In this document: in pieces, positions 8,480 through 16,883 of the stretch
Layout of the letters: every line of letters starts with the position of its first letter
Position numbering within the stretch: position 1 is the stretch's first letter
DNA from: Myxococcales bacterium
GTDB lineage: Bacteria; Myxococcota_A; Polyangia; Polyangiales; Ga0077539
Assembly (NCBI GenBank): GCA_016793325.1
Contig: JAEUKI010000052.1
Coordinates: 434,001-498,000, forward strand
Reading direction: 5' to 3'
Length of the DNA: 64,000 bases
Notes under the pieces: generated by a model
The model's database searches: none
What the model was told of the DNA's origin: nothing
Seen by the model: the letters and a program-made list of their open reading frames with translations, nothing else
Program-made: the position numbers and the translations under genes

Positions 8480-9670
8480 ATGCGTTGGAAACTGATCGCA
8501 GGAAACGTTGTTGCACTGCTCTTCGCGTGCATCGTCGCCCTCGTGTGGGTGCGGGCTTCGGTGACCGACGCGCTCTCGCGCGACATCTCGCCGATGGTCG
8601 AGCGGAGCGTCGTGCTCTTCGACGCCCTGCGCACCGCCCAAGGGGATCGCTACCAGAGCCTCGTGGTGGCGCAGGCAAACTCCGAGGCCGCGCGCGAGGT
8701 CTTCGCCGCGACGAACACCACGGCGCGAAGCCAAGCCGCGTTCGAGTTTGCCCAGCGCGTCGCGCGGACGTTGGGTGAGACGTACCCGCAGGGACGTCCG
8801 CGGCCCGCGGACGTCGTCGCGCTCACGGACGACCAGGGTCGCGTCCTCGCGCGCAACGTCGACGCGCGCCAAGAAGTGGGCCGCGACCTGAAGAACGAGT
8901 TCGAGGCCGTCGCGGCTGCGCTCCAGACGGGCAACGCGGTGCACGACTACGTTCGCTACGACAACACCAAGTGGTTCGACGTCGTGATCGCGCCGATTTC
9001 GCGCGAGGGTCGCGTGACGGGCCTCGCGGTCGTCGGCTACGAGCTGGCCGACAGCATCGCGGCGGAGGACAAGGCACGCCTCGGCGCCGAGGTCGGCTAC
9101 ATCGTCCGCGAAGGCGACCGCTTCGCGCTCCAGAGCCTCTCGTTCGGAACGCAGACCGAGAAGACCGCCATCATCGAGTGGGCCAACGCGAGCAACCTCG
9201 CGACGACGCTCAACAACGATGGGACGGTCCCCGTGCGCGACGTCGAGATCGGCGGACATCGATTCAAGATCGCGTCGCGCGCGGTTCCTGGGCTGCATCG
9301 TCCGACGCGCGCGGGCGCGGTTCGACCGGGCTACGTCGTGCTCGCGGACGTCACCGCAGCGCAGGCGCCCGCCACGGGAATCGCGCTCCCGATCCTGTAC
9401 CTCGGCGTGATTGCGCTCGTGGTCATGATCCTGCTCAACATCCTCGTGTCCAACTCGATGCTCCAGCCGATCGAGGTCATCGAAGAGGGCTTGCTCAAGA
9501 TCATCAACGGCGACCAGGCGCACCGAATCGAGCTGCAGCACGCAGAGCTCGGCGGGATCGTCTACCGCATCAACCAGCTCGTTCAGACGCTCACGGGCGA
9601 AGAAGAGAGCGACGAGTCCGGTCGGGTCTCCCGTCCGCCCTCGGGTCGCGCGCCGGGCGAAGGCGTCTGA
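8480..9670 (+). CDS. membrane sensor with cache-like domain and HAMP, no output domain
   Basis: This 396-residue protein has an N-terminal membrane helix (residues about 5-24). A periplasmic region of some 280 residues contains 'VVALTDDQGRVLARN' and 'VVIAPISREGRVTGLAVVGYEL', typical of cache/PAS-like extracellular sensors. A second membrane helix lies near 305-325 and a HAMP-like segment follows (PIEVIEEGLLKIINGD). The protein then ends with a short polar tail. No kinase, cyclase, GGDEF or chemotaxis-signalling domain follows. GGAG at 8469-8472 is 7 bases before the ATG. A HEAT-repeat gene lies downstream. It may act through a separate partner protein. Confidence 0.7.
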   Translation: MRWKLIAGNVVALLFACIVALVWVRASVTDALSRDISPMVERSVVLFDALRTAQGDRYQSLVVAQANSEAAREVFAATNTTARSQAAFEFAQRVARTLGETYPQGRPRPADVVALTDDQGRVLARNVDARQEVGRDLKNEFEAVAAALQTGNAVHDYVRYDNTKWFDVVIAPISREGRVTGLAVVGYELADSIAAEDKARLGAEVGYIVREGDRFALQSLSFGTQTEKTAIIEWANASNLATTLNNDGTVPVRDVEIGGHRFKIASRAVPGLHRPTRAGAVRPGYVVLADVTAAQAPATGIALPILYLGVIALVVMILLNILVSNSMLQPIEVIEEGLLKIINGDQAHRIELQHAELGGIVYRINQLVQTLTGEEESDESGRVSRPPSGRAPGEGV

Positions 9671-9806
9671 GCGATCGTTTGCCGCGCAGATTCGGGGCGC
9701 GCGGCGGGCGGGAGGTCCGCGCGGGGGCACTTGGGATCTTGACGGCGCGACGTAACCGCGGAATAGCGCCGCATGCTCCGCGGTCGTTCACTGGGAGCAT
9801 TCGAGG

Positions 9807-10574
9807 ATGACACTCATGGGCTTGTTTGATTTCTTCAAAGGCAAGAGCGGCGCGAAGGCGCAGGCCGCGGACGACAAGACGCTCAGCAAGCACGCCGAGC
9901 GCGTGATGGACAAGCGCGCGATGAGCCCCGATCGCTTCGCGTCGATCGAGTTTCTGTGCAAGTCGGCGACGGCGGACGCGTGGCGCTCGGTGCTGCCTCG
10001 CTTCAACTTCACCGTCGATCCGTCGATCACCGACCGCGAAGAGAAACAGTACATCCTCGACTCGATCGTCGCGGCCCCCGAGAACGCCGTCGAGCCCGTG
10101 TGCGAGTACCTCCGCAACGCCGAGGCGCTCAACTGGCCCGTGAAGATGCTCCGCAAGATCGTCGACCGCGAGCGCCTCGTGAGCGAGCTGCTCTCGCTCT
10201 TGTCCGAGTTCGACACGGGCTACGCGAAGAACGCGGACCGCAAGGCGCAGATCATCGCCGAGCTCGAAGAAGAGAAGGACCCGCGCGTGGCCGCCGCGGT
10301 GCTCCCGTTTCTCGCGGACTTCACCGAGGACGTTCGCTTTCAAGCCGTCCGCACGCTGTTTCAGCAGGGCGACGCCGACGTGGCGTCCGCGCCGCTCGCC
10401 AAGCTGCTCATCGAGGACGACTCGGCGCGCATTCGGACGACCGTGGTCGACGGTTTCGCCGAGACGCGCTGGGTGATCACCGCCGACCAACGCGATCGCG
10501 TCGCGAGCGTGCTCCGTTCGGTCCCCACCGGTCCCTGGTTGCTCGACGGCGAAGGCCGCGTTCGTCGCCCCTGA
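9807..10574 (+). CDS. HEAT-repeat cytoplasmic protein
   Basis: This protein of 255 residues (252 if started at the ATG at 9816, MGLFDFFKGK) has no signal peptide. Paired helices with the HEAT/armadillo look run from about residue 45 to 220, for example 'DPRVAAAVLPFLADFTEDV' and 'VASAPLAKLLIEDDSA'. Both ATGs have a purine-rich site 9 bases upstream (GGGAG and GAGG), so the start is open. Such proteins are usually binding scaffolds. Its position downstream of a sensor without an output domain makes a signalling-scaffold role thinkable but unproven. Confidence 0.72.
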   Translation: MTLMGLFDFFKGKSGAKAQAADDKTLSKHAERVMDKRAMSPDRFASIEFLCKSATADAWRSVLPRFNFTVDPSITDREEKQYILDSIVAAPENAVEPVCEYLRNAEALNWPVKMLRKIVDRERLVSELLSLLSEFDTGYAKNADRKAQIIAELEEEKDPRVAAAVLPFLADFTEDVRFQAVRTLFQQGDADVASAPLAKLLIEDDSARIRTTVVDGFAETRWVITADQRDRVASVLRSVPTGPWLLDGEGRVRRP

Positions 10575-10581
10575 ATCGCGG

Positions 10582-11352
10582 TCAGCGCGTCGGCTGATCG
10601 AGCGCGCTCTGCATGCGGGCGCGGAGCGCCTCGAGCTTCTCGATGGACGAAGCCGGCGCGTTGCCCGCGCGCGCGTCCGCGATGGCCGCGTCGAGCTGCG
10701 CGATCTCGTCGGACTGCGATTTGCGCAGCGACTGAACCATCTCGAGAAACACGTCGAAGAGGTCCTCGAGCTCGTCGCCTTTTCGCAAGCGCTCGCGGAT
10801 GTCGAGGTTGCCCTTGCCCACGGTCCGCAAGAGCCGCTTCAACTTGAATACAGGCCCCACGAGCTTGTGGGTGATCACGATCCCGAGCAGGCCGAGCAGG
10901 AACGTCATCAACCCGACGCCGACGATGAGCGTCACGCGGGTGCGGGCGTAGCCACGCTCGATCTCTTCGCGCGAGTGGCGGGCCTCGGCGAGCTTCGCGG
11001 TCAGCTCGGACTCGGCGCGGCGCAGGTCGCGGTTGATCTGCGCGATGAGCTCGGGGTTGTCCGCCGCGTTCATCATGGTGTTGGTGTGCAACACCTCGGC
11101 GCTCGTCTTGGATTCGCGAAACGCGCGCTCGGCCTGCGAGACCGCGTTTTCGGCCTGCATTCGCGCGGCGTTCGCGTTGCGAAACACGATCGCGCCGAGC
11201 GTCGTGCTGAGCACCAGCGCGACGCCGCAGATCATGCCCGTGTACTTGAGCTGAAACCGCGGGTTGAGCAGGTAGTTGCGCAGCAGTCGCTTCGGCGGTG
11301 CGCCGTGCGCGGCGTGCGCTGCGGTGTTGTCCGCGGACGACGTTGTCATCAT
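10582..11352 (-). CDS. two-pass membrane protein with coiled coil and HAMP-like segment
   Basis: This 256-residue protein has two membrane helices (about residues 37-58 and 146-167) flanking a roughly 85-residue periplasmic coiled-coil region rich in Ala, Glu, Asn and Arg. After the second helix comes a HAMP-like stretch (GPVFKLKRLLRTVGKGNLD), where the Pro and the 'GxL' core are visible, then a cytoplasmic helical tail. This resembles the membrane half of a chemoreceptor or kinase with no output module. Its gene converges with the HEAT-repeat gene (7-base gap). Function is unknown. Confidence 0.7.
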   Translation of the reverse strand: MMTTSSADNTAAHAAHGAPPKRLLRNYLLNPRFQLKYTGMICGVALVLSTTLGAIVFRNANAARMQAENAVSQAERAFRESKTSAEVLHTNTMMNAADNPELIAQINRDLRRAESELTAKLAEARHSREEIERGYARTRVTLIVGVGLMTFLLGLLGIVITHKLVGPVFKLKRLLRTVGKGNLDIRERLRKGDELEDLFDVFLEMVQSLRKSQSDEIAQLDAAIADARAGNAPASSIEKLEALRARMQSALDQPTR

Positions 11353-11491
11353 GAAGACCTCGACGCGAGGGAGTGTAGCGTGCGGCGCGGTCGCGCGCTC
11401 GAAAACGCCGAGAATCGCGCGGCGCCACGCGTTCTGTCACCCGTTGAAGCGCGCGATGCGCCCGTGTTCGTCGCGATGGGCTCGGGCGCGA

Positions 11492-12349
11492 TCATCGGGT
11501 CGTCGACAGGACTTGGGTGAGCGCGCGGTTGACCGCGGCGTTCATCGCTGTGGAAATCGCGCCCTGCTGCGGGTCGCCGCCGCCGCCGCTCACCGTGACC
11601 GCCGACGACGAGTCGAACTCGTACGCGCGTCCCGGGTACGTCGAGACGACGATCGAGACCGCCACGCGAACGCCGTTCGCCTGCTGGGTGACGGACTGAA
11701 TGTTCGCGTCGAATTGATGCGCTCCGCGGAGCCTTCGCGCGCGCATCGTGCTCGTCGCCTGCGAAGACGAGCCGCTGTGACGCACGACTTCGCCTCTCGC
11801 GTCGAGCGCGCTCTCGAGCGCGCGCTGCGCGGTGGACTGCAGCGCCGAGGGGACGCCGCTCTGAAGATTCACGCGCCCGGCGGAGATCAGCACGACGGGC
11901 GTCGCGGAGCTGGTCGGCGTCTGCGTTCCGCCGTTGTTGGTCGTCCCGGTGTTTCGCGCGGCGGCGGCTTGAAGCATCGTGAGCGCGCGTCGCGCCTGCG
12001 TCTGCACGTCGCGCGACGGCGAGCGCGTCGCTTGTTGCACGGCGGGGAGCGCACGCGCGTCGCCGATCGTGGCGAGCGCGGCGATGATCGTGGCTTGCAC
12101 CGTCAGGTCGCGCTCGGCGTTGAGGATCTCGACGATGGGCGCGACCGTGTCCGCTTCGCGAAGCTCGCCGAGCCGGAGCGCTGCGTTCGTGCGAACGCGC
12201 GCGTCCGGGTTGCTTCGCAACATCTGGAGCAAGAAGCTCGCGCGAGCGCTCTGCGCAACGGCAATGGACCCGCGCGCAGAGAGCGCTGCGAGCGCGAGGA
12301 AGGCGACGACCAGGCGCGAGGCGCGTCTGGCAGTGGTGCGTCGAACCAT
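11492..12349 (-). CDS. secreted HEAT-repeat protein
   Basis: This 285-residue protein starts with an Arg-rich signal peptide (MVRRTTARRASRLVVAFLAL..., cleavage likely after AVAQ). Residues about 40-125 contain HEAT-like repeats, for example 'DARVRTNAALRLGELREAD' and 'ALPAVQQATRSPSRD'. A Thr/Asn/Gly linker leads to a C-terminal domain of about 130 residues ('VVLISAGRVNLQSGVP', 'GVRVAVSIVVSTYPG'). The C-terminal half resembles no family I can name. The start is chosen for the signal peptide; the frame stays open 17 codons upstream and the ribosome site is poor. Confidence 0.65.
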   Translation of the reverse strand: MVRRTTARRASRLVVAFLALAALSARGSIAVAQSARASFLLQMLRSNPDARVRTNAALRLGELREADTVAPIVEILNAERDLTVQATIIAALATIGDARALPAVQQATRSPSRDVQTQARRALTMLQAAAARNTGTTNNGGTQTPTSSATPVVLISAGRVNLQSGVPSALQSTAQRALESALDARGEVVRHSGSSSQATSTMRARRLRGAHQFDANIQSVTQQANGVRVAVSIVVSTYPGRAYEFDSSSAVTVSGGGGDPQQGAISTAMNAAVNRALTQVLSTTR

Positions 12350-12474
12350 CGGGGCGGAGTATAGACGACGGTCCGCGCGGTTCATGCACTCGATTGTCAC
12401 CAGTCGTTCGATCGCGGCGCGCGTGTCCGCGGTGGTTGCAGTCCGTACGTCGCTTTGTCACGCTCTCGCGTCCG

Positions 12475-14034
12475 GTGTTCAGAGCGGTTTCGGCGTGGTG
12501 CGCGGTCGTGCTGTGTGCGTCTACAGGAGAGGCGTTCACGCTCCGCGTTCTTGCGCCCACTGAACTAAGGGTCGCGCCCACGGTTCGACCGGACCGAAGC
12601 GGCGTCCGGCTCGCGCTCTCGCTGCGCGACGACAAGGGCGCTGGCGTTCGCGGCGTGGTGCGCGTCGAGAGCGGGACGCGCGCGCCTGTTCAAGCGCGGA
12701 CCGACGCACAGGGACACAGCCACATCGAGATCGCGGTCCCGCGCGACGCGCGCGTGGTGGATGTGCGCGCGCAGTTCGCGGGAGACTCGACGCACTCGGC
12801 CGCGATCGCGCAGCTCCGTATCGACCTCGAGGCGCCGTTCGTGTCCGTGTCGCTTCTCGCCCCCGCGTCTGTGGACATCGATGGCCGCACCGCGATCGAC
12901 CTCGTCGCGTCCGTGGACACGGGCGCGGTCGCCGCGGTCAATCCCCGCGGATGGGCTGTGCAGTTCTACGTCGACGGCGATCGTGTGGCGTCGAGCGAGG
13001 CGGACGCGACGGGGCGCGCTGCGGTTCGCTTGGACAACAGTCGCTTCGTCTCGCCGGGCGTGCGGGCGCTTCGCGCGGCGGTCGTTCTGCGCGGGAGCGA
13101 GCTGTTCTCTCCAGAGCGTCGCTTGATCGCGCGCGCGCTCACGTCGGTGGTCGCGACGCCCGTGCGCGACGAGCGCACCGGGCAGCTTCATTTGCGCGGC
13201 GCTGTCGCGTGGCGCGGTGGAGGCGTCGCGGGCGCGACGGTGCGCGTCGAGACGAACCGCACGTTGCTCGCCGCGGCGCTCACCGATCGCAACGGGGCGT
13301 ACGAGCTCACGCTCCCTGCGCGGGTGCTCGTGGCGGGGGCGCGGGCGCGCGTCGTGTTCGTGCCGACGACGCCGTGGTTTTCTGGCGCAGAGAGCGGCGA
13401 GTTTTATCTCGCTCCGCCGGCGCTCGCGTCGGTGTCGTGGCGGTTCGTGCTCGCGCCGATCGGGCTCGGACTGTTGGCGTTTGCGCTCGCGCGCGTGGCC
13501 CGTCGCCGTCGCGACGAAGCGCCAGCGCCGTCGAAGGTCGAAGACGGCGCGGTGCTCGAGCATGTCGAGGGCGGGAGCGAGCGAACGCTCTCGGTCCGCG
13601 TCGAAGACCGCGCGACGGGCCACGAGATCTCGGACGCGATCGTCACGATCGACGGAACTCCGTTGCCTGCCGGTGAGAGCCGCGCGGTCGAGGCGGGCGT
13701 GAAGCTGAAGGTCACCGTGCGGCGCGAGGGCTATGCGCCGAGGGACGTCACGGTTCGCGTCGATCACGAGCGCGCTGTGCGTCTTCGGGTGACGTTGGCT
13801 CCGTGGCGCGAGGCGGTGTTCGAGGTCGCGCGCGAGCACCTGCCTGCGCCGAACGGAGGAAAGGTGAGTCCGACGCTCCGCGAAACGGTCGAGGCCAAAG
13901 CGGGGGGCGCGAAAGAGCTGCGGCCTTTGTTCGACGCCGCCGAGCGAGGCGCGTACGGCCCGGTCGAGCCGGATCACGAGACGGTCGCGCACGTCCGCTC
14001 ACTGGCCGATCGCGTCGGTGACGGGGAGCATTGA
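12475..14034 (+). CDS. envelope protein with Ig-like/Cna-B-like domains, membrane helix and PEGA-like tail
   Basis: From the GTG at 12475 the product is 519 residues with a clear signal peptide (MFRAVSAWCAVVLCASTGEA). A TTG at 12394 would add 27 residues in front of it. Residues about 30-310 form beta-rich repeats with 'TDAQGHSHIEI', 'ADATGRAAVRL' and 'TDRNGAYELTL' turns, typical of carboxypeptidase-regulatory/invasin-like folds. A membrane helix follows (FVLAPIGLGLLAFALARV). The cytoplasmic part holds a PEGA-like domain ('GTPLPAGESRAVEAGVKLKV'). No enzymatic motif is seen. It is divergent from the HEAT-repeat gene. Confidence 0.62.
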   Translation: MFRAVSAWCAVVLCASTGEAFTLRVLAPTELRVAPTVRPDRSGVRLALSLRDDKGAGVRGVVRVESGTRAPVQARTDAQGHSHIEIAVPRDARVVDVRAQFAGDSTHSAAIAQLRIDLEAPFVSVSLLAPASVDIDGRTAIDLVASVDTGAVAAVNPRGWAVQFYVDGDRVASSEADATGRAAVRLDNSRFVSPGVRALRAAVVLRGSELFSPERRLIARALTSVVATPVRDERTGQLHLRGAVAWRGGGVAGATVRVETNRTLLAAALTDRNGAYELTLPARVLVAGARARVVFVPTTPWFSGAESGEFYLAPPALASVSWRFVLAPIGLGLLAFALARVARRRRDEAPAPSKVEDGAVLEHVEGGSERTLSVRVEDRATGHEISDAIVTIDGTPLPAGESRAVEAGVKLKVTVRREGYAPRDVTVRVDHERAVRLRVTLAPWREAVFEVAREHLPAPNGGKVSPTLRETVEAKAGGAKELRPLFDAAERGAYGPVEPDHETVAHVRSLADRVGDGEH

Positions 14035-14122
14035 CGCGCGGAATTCAGTTCACCTATCGTGCGGATGTGAGGCGCTGATCGGGCGATTTCCGCTCGCGCG
14101 CGCTCACACGAGAGAACCCTCG

Positions 14123-15562
14123 ATGCCCCCAGCTCTGCTCGCTGTCATCGCCCTGGTCGTCATCGGAGCGATCGTATTCTTTGTGCTCCGCGGGAGAAAG
14201 CCCGCGGACGAGACGCTCGAGAGCGGCGAGGGCGAGAAGGCAGGCCTTCCGCCGCCCAAAGCTGGCGCGCAGCTCTCGAAGGAGCCCGCGTCTCAACCCG
14301 AGAAGGTGAAGGTCGGTGAGCCCGAGAAGGCCAAGCCGTCCGAGCCCGCGAAGGCGAAGCCCGCGGAGCCGAAGGCCGAACCCGCGAAGGCTGCAGAGCC
14401 CGAGAAGGCCAAGCCGGCCGAACCTGCGAAGACGCCCGAGGCGCCCGCGAAGGCGAGCGAACCCGAGGCTGCGAAGGCGGCGCCTGTCGAGACGCCTGCG
14501 TCCGAGCCCGCGAAGGCGAGCGAGCCCGCCGTCGAGGCGCCCGCGCCGAAGGCTGCGCCCGTCGAGACGCCTGCGCCTCGCGCGCCTGCGAAGGCCGAAG
14601 CGCGCGCGCCGAAGAAGGACGTCGCTGCGCTCAAGACGGGCCTGAAGAGCGCGCGTACGTCGTGGGTTCAGCGCCTCGTCGGGATCTTCTCTGGCAAGAA
14701 AGAGCTCTCGCCCGAGCTCGTGACGCAGATCGAAGAAGTGCTGCTCACAGGCGACGTCGGTGTGTCGACGACCGAGAAGCTCCTCGCGGTGCTGAAGGAG
14801 CGGCTCGACAAGAAGGACCTCGGCAACGAGGCGCTCGTGTGGCAGACGCTGCGCGAAGTCTCGCGCGAAGTGATCGACGTTCCCTCTGCGGCGTTCGGCG
14901 CGAAGAAGGGCGACGGTCCGCTCGTGATCCTCGTCGTCGGCGTCAACGGCGTCGGAAAGACGACGACGATCGGCAAGCTCGCGGCCCGCTACAAGGAGCA
15001 GGGCAAGAAGGTCTATCTCGCGGCGGGCGACACGTTTCGCGCGGCCGCGGTGGCGCAGCTCGAGGCGTGGGGCAAGCGCGTCGGCGTTCAGACGATCAAG
15101 GGCAAGGACCTCACAAAGCCGAGCGCGGTCGTGTACGACGCTGTTCAGCAAGCGGCGAAAGAGGGCGCAGACGTCGTGATCGCGGACACGGCGGGGCGCC
15201 TCCACACCAAGACGCCGCTCATGGACGAGCTGCGCAAGCTCGGCGACGCTGCGAACAAGGCGCTCCCGGGAGCTCCGCACGAGATCCTTCTCGTGCTCGA
15301 CGCGACCACCGGGCAGAACGCGGTGATTCAGGTCAACGAGTTCAAGAGCGCGCTCGCGGTCAGCGGCATCGTGCTGACCAAGCTCGATGGAACTGCGAAG
15401 GGCGGCGTGATCCTGTCCGTGTGCGAGGAGCACAAGATTCCCGTGCGCTTCATCGGCGTGGGCGAGAAGGTCGACGACCTTCGCGAGTTCGACGCGGACG
15501 AGTTCTCCGAAGCGTTGTTCTCGGCGGCGGGCGAGGGCGAGGGAGCAGAAGGCGCCGCGTGA
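14123..15562 (+). CDS. ftsY: signal recognition particle receptor FtsY
   Basis: This 479-residue SRP GTPase docks SRP-ribosome complexes at the inner membrane. The ATG at 14123 gives a hydrophobic N-terminal helix (residues about 2-22, MPPALLAVIALVV). A linker of some 140 residues rich in Ala, Pro, Lys and Glu follows. The NG domain has the P-loop GVNGVGKTTT, 'DTFRAAAVAQLEAW', 'DTAGRLHTKTPLM' and TKLDGTAKGG. A true membrane helix in place of the acidic A domain of E. coli is known from several lineages. A weak hairpin-like sequence (about 15571-15610) lies after the stop. Confidence 0.95.
   Translation: MPPALLAVIALVVIGAIVFFVLRGRKPADETLESGEGEKAGLPPPKAGAQLSKEPASQPEKVKVGEPEKAKPSEPAKAKPAEPKAEPAKAAEPEKAKPAEPAKTPEAPAKASEPEAAKAAPVETPASEPAKASEPAVEAPAPKAAPVETPAPRAPAKAEARAPKKDVAALKTGLKSARTSWVQRLVGIFSGKKELSPELVTQIEEVLLTGDVGVSTTEKLLAVLKERLDKKDLGNEALVWQTLREVSREVIDVPSAAFGAKKGDGPLVILVVGVNGVGKTTTIGKLAARYKEQGKKVYLAAGDTFRAAAVAQLEAWGKRVGVQTIKGKDLTKPSAVVYDAVQQAAKEGADVVIADTAGRLHTKTPLMDELRKLGDAANKALPGAPHEILLVLDATTGQNAVIQVNEFKSALAVSGIVLTKLDGTAKGGVILSVCEEHKIPVRFIGVGEKVDDLREFDADEFSEALFSAAGEGEGAEGAA
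14288..14605 (+). repeat. degenerate Pro/Ala/Lys/Glu repeats inside ftsY
   Basis: Within the ftsY linker, units such as EPAKAKPAEP, EPEKAKPAEP and VETPAPRAP recur about a dozen times with imperfect 12-30 base periodicity. The repeats look disordered and probably act as a spacer between the membrane helix and the GTPase. Confidence 0.7.
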
Positions 15563-15621
15563 CGCCTTCCACCGCGGAATCACCGCAGAAAACTACTGCG
15601 TATCAGCGGTAAGTTTTGGTG

Positions 15622-15651
15622 TTGCCGCAAGAATCCGCTGCATGATATAGT
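15622..15651 (+). promoter_or_regulatory. candidate promoter for the tandem barrel genes
   Basis: TTGCCG (15622-15627) and TATAGT (15646-15651) are 18 bases apart in a 200-base non-coding stretch that is visibly richer in A and T than its surroundings. It lies about 110 bases before the first outer-membrane barrel gene. Pattern-based call only. Confidence 0.45.
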
Positions 15652-15762
15652 CCCGCTACTTTCGAAAAACCTTAGTATTTTCGTAGGGTTACAGTCGTTC
15701 ACCCCGATCGTCGCCAGAGTGGCGATGACAGCTCTACCGGAACCGGAGTGACGGATACGACG

Positions 15763-16830
15763 ATGCGTCGCCGAACGATCGCCAAAGCACTGTTGACTGT
15801 CGCGTTTGCGACTGCGCCGACCGCGGCATTTGCCCAACGGCGCAACAACCAACAGCAACAACAACAGCCAACGGGAGACCAAGGCGGTGACGGCGGAGGC
15901 ATGACCTTCACCACCGACGAAGCCAACGGCTCCGGCGACCAGAGCGGCCAGACGGGCGCAACGGGCGGCACCACAGGCGGCACCGGTGACACCACCGGGG
16001 GCGCGGGCGGTGACAGCAGCGGCGGCGGTGGCATCGGCGGCCTCGACGGCGTCGGTGGCCCCGAGGTCCGCGCGCAGACGCGTCCGATGACGGAGCGCAT
16101 CTTCGCGGTGCAGCAGATCTACGCGCTCCGCAACAGGCGCTTCGAGCTGCAGCCGACGGTGGGCATCTCGCTCAACGACCCGTACGTCTCGCACACGGGC
16201 ATCGGACTCGCGGCGAACTACTGGATCACCAACGTGCTCGCGGCGGGCGCGAACTTCATGTTCAACCAGCCGTTCAACGGCCGGTCGGACGTGGACCTTC
16301 GTGCGTCGCGCTCGATTGGTCTCGTGGTGCCGATCAACGAGTACCAGCTGCTCGCGCAGGCGAACTTCACGTACGTGCCGGTGTACGGCAAGTTCCTGAT
16401 GTTCAACCGCTTCATCTTTCACTACGACTTCTACCTGATGGCCGGCGTCGGCATTACGCGCACGCGGCCCATCCCGGTCGTAGACCCCGAGGTGCGGCGC
16501 TTCGACTGGCAGACCGCGATCCTCTTCAACGCGGGCATCGGTCTTCGCGTGTTCTTCAACCGCTGGATCGGCTTCGTCGCGGAGATCCGCAACTACATCT
16601 ATCCCGAGCGCCTCGAGAGGCTCACGATCGGCACGCCGGGCGTGGCTGACTTGCCGCCTGCGGATCCAAACGCGCCGTGCCAGATGGGCATGGGCTCCGG
16701 TCCGACGTGCGGCTCGCGCTACGACCCGGCCACGTGGTTCGGGCAGACGGCGCTCACGGACAACGTGATGATCCAGGTGGGTCTCACGATGCTGTTCCCA
16801 TTCAACCCGTCGTTCCGTCTGCAGAAGTGA
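15763..16830 (+). CDS. outer-membrane beta-barrel protein, Gln/Gly-rich N-terminus
   Basis: This 355-residue protein has a signal peptide (MRRRTIAKALLTVAFATAPTA, cleavage after AFAQ). A Gln run and a Gly/Thr/Asp/Ser-rich spacer extend to about residue 90. A region of alternating amphipathic strands follows ('FELQPTVGISLNDP', 'LAANYWITNVLAAGANFM', 'WIGFVAEIRNYIY') and ends in a final strand with a terminal aromatic-containing segment. This is the architecture of the myxobacterial outer-membrane beta-barrel family. GTG at 15748 is an alternative start, but the ATG at 15763 gives the better signal peptide. The next gene encodes a related barrel. Confidence 0.78.
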   Translation: MRRRTIAKALLTVAFATAPTAAFAQRRNNQQQQQQPTGDQGGDGGGMTFTTDEANGSGDQSGQTGATGGTTGGTGDTTGGAGGDSSGGGGIGGLDGVGGPEVRAQTRPMTERIFAVQQIYALRNRRFELQPTVGISLNDPYVSHTGIGLAANYWITNVLAAGANFMFNQPFNGRSDVDLRASRSIGLVVPINEYQLLAQANFTYVPVYGKFLMFNRFIFHYDFYLMAGVGITRTRPIPVVDPEVRRFDWQTAILFNAGIGLRVFFNRWIGFVAEIRNYIYPERLERLTIGTPGVADLPPADPNAPCQMGMGSGPTCGSRYDPATWFGQTALTDNVMIQVGLTMLFPFNPSFRLQK

Positions 16831-16883
16831 TCGCGGACCCCATGGCTGTGAAGGACCACGACTCGCGAGAGGGCACAAAGGTC

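Noticed and set aside
15571..15610. Rho-independent terminator after ftsY
   Set aside because: Short hairpins (CGCAG/CTGCG and ACCGC/GCGGT) exist but the stem is weak and no solid T run follows.
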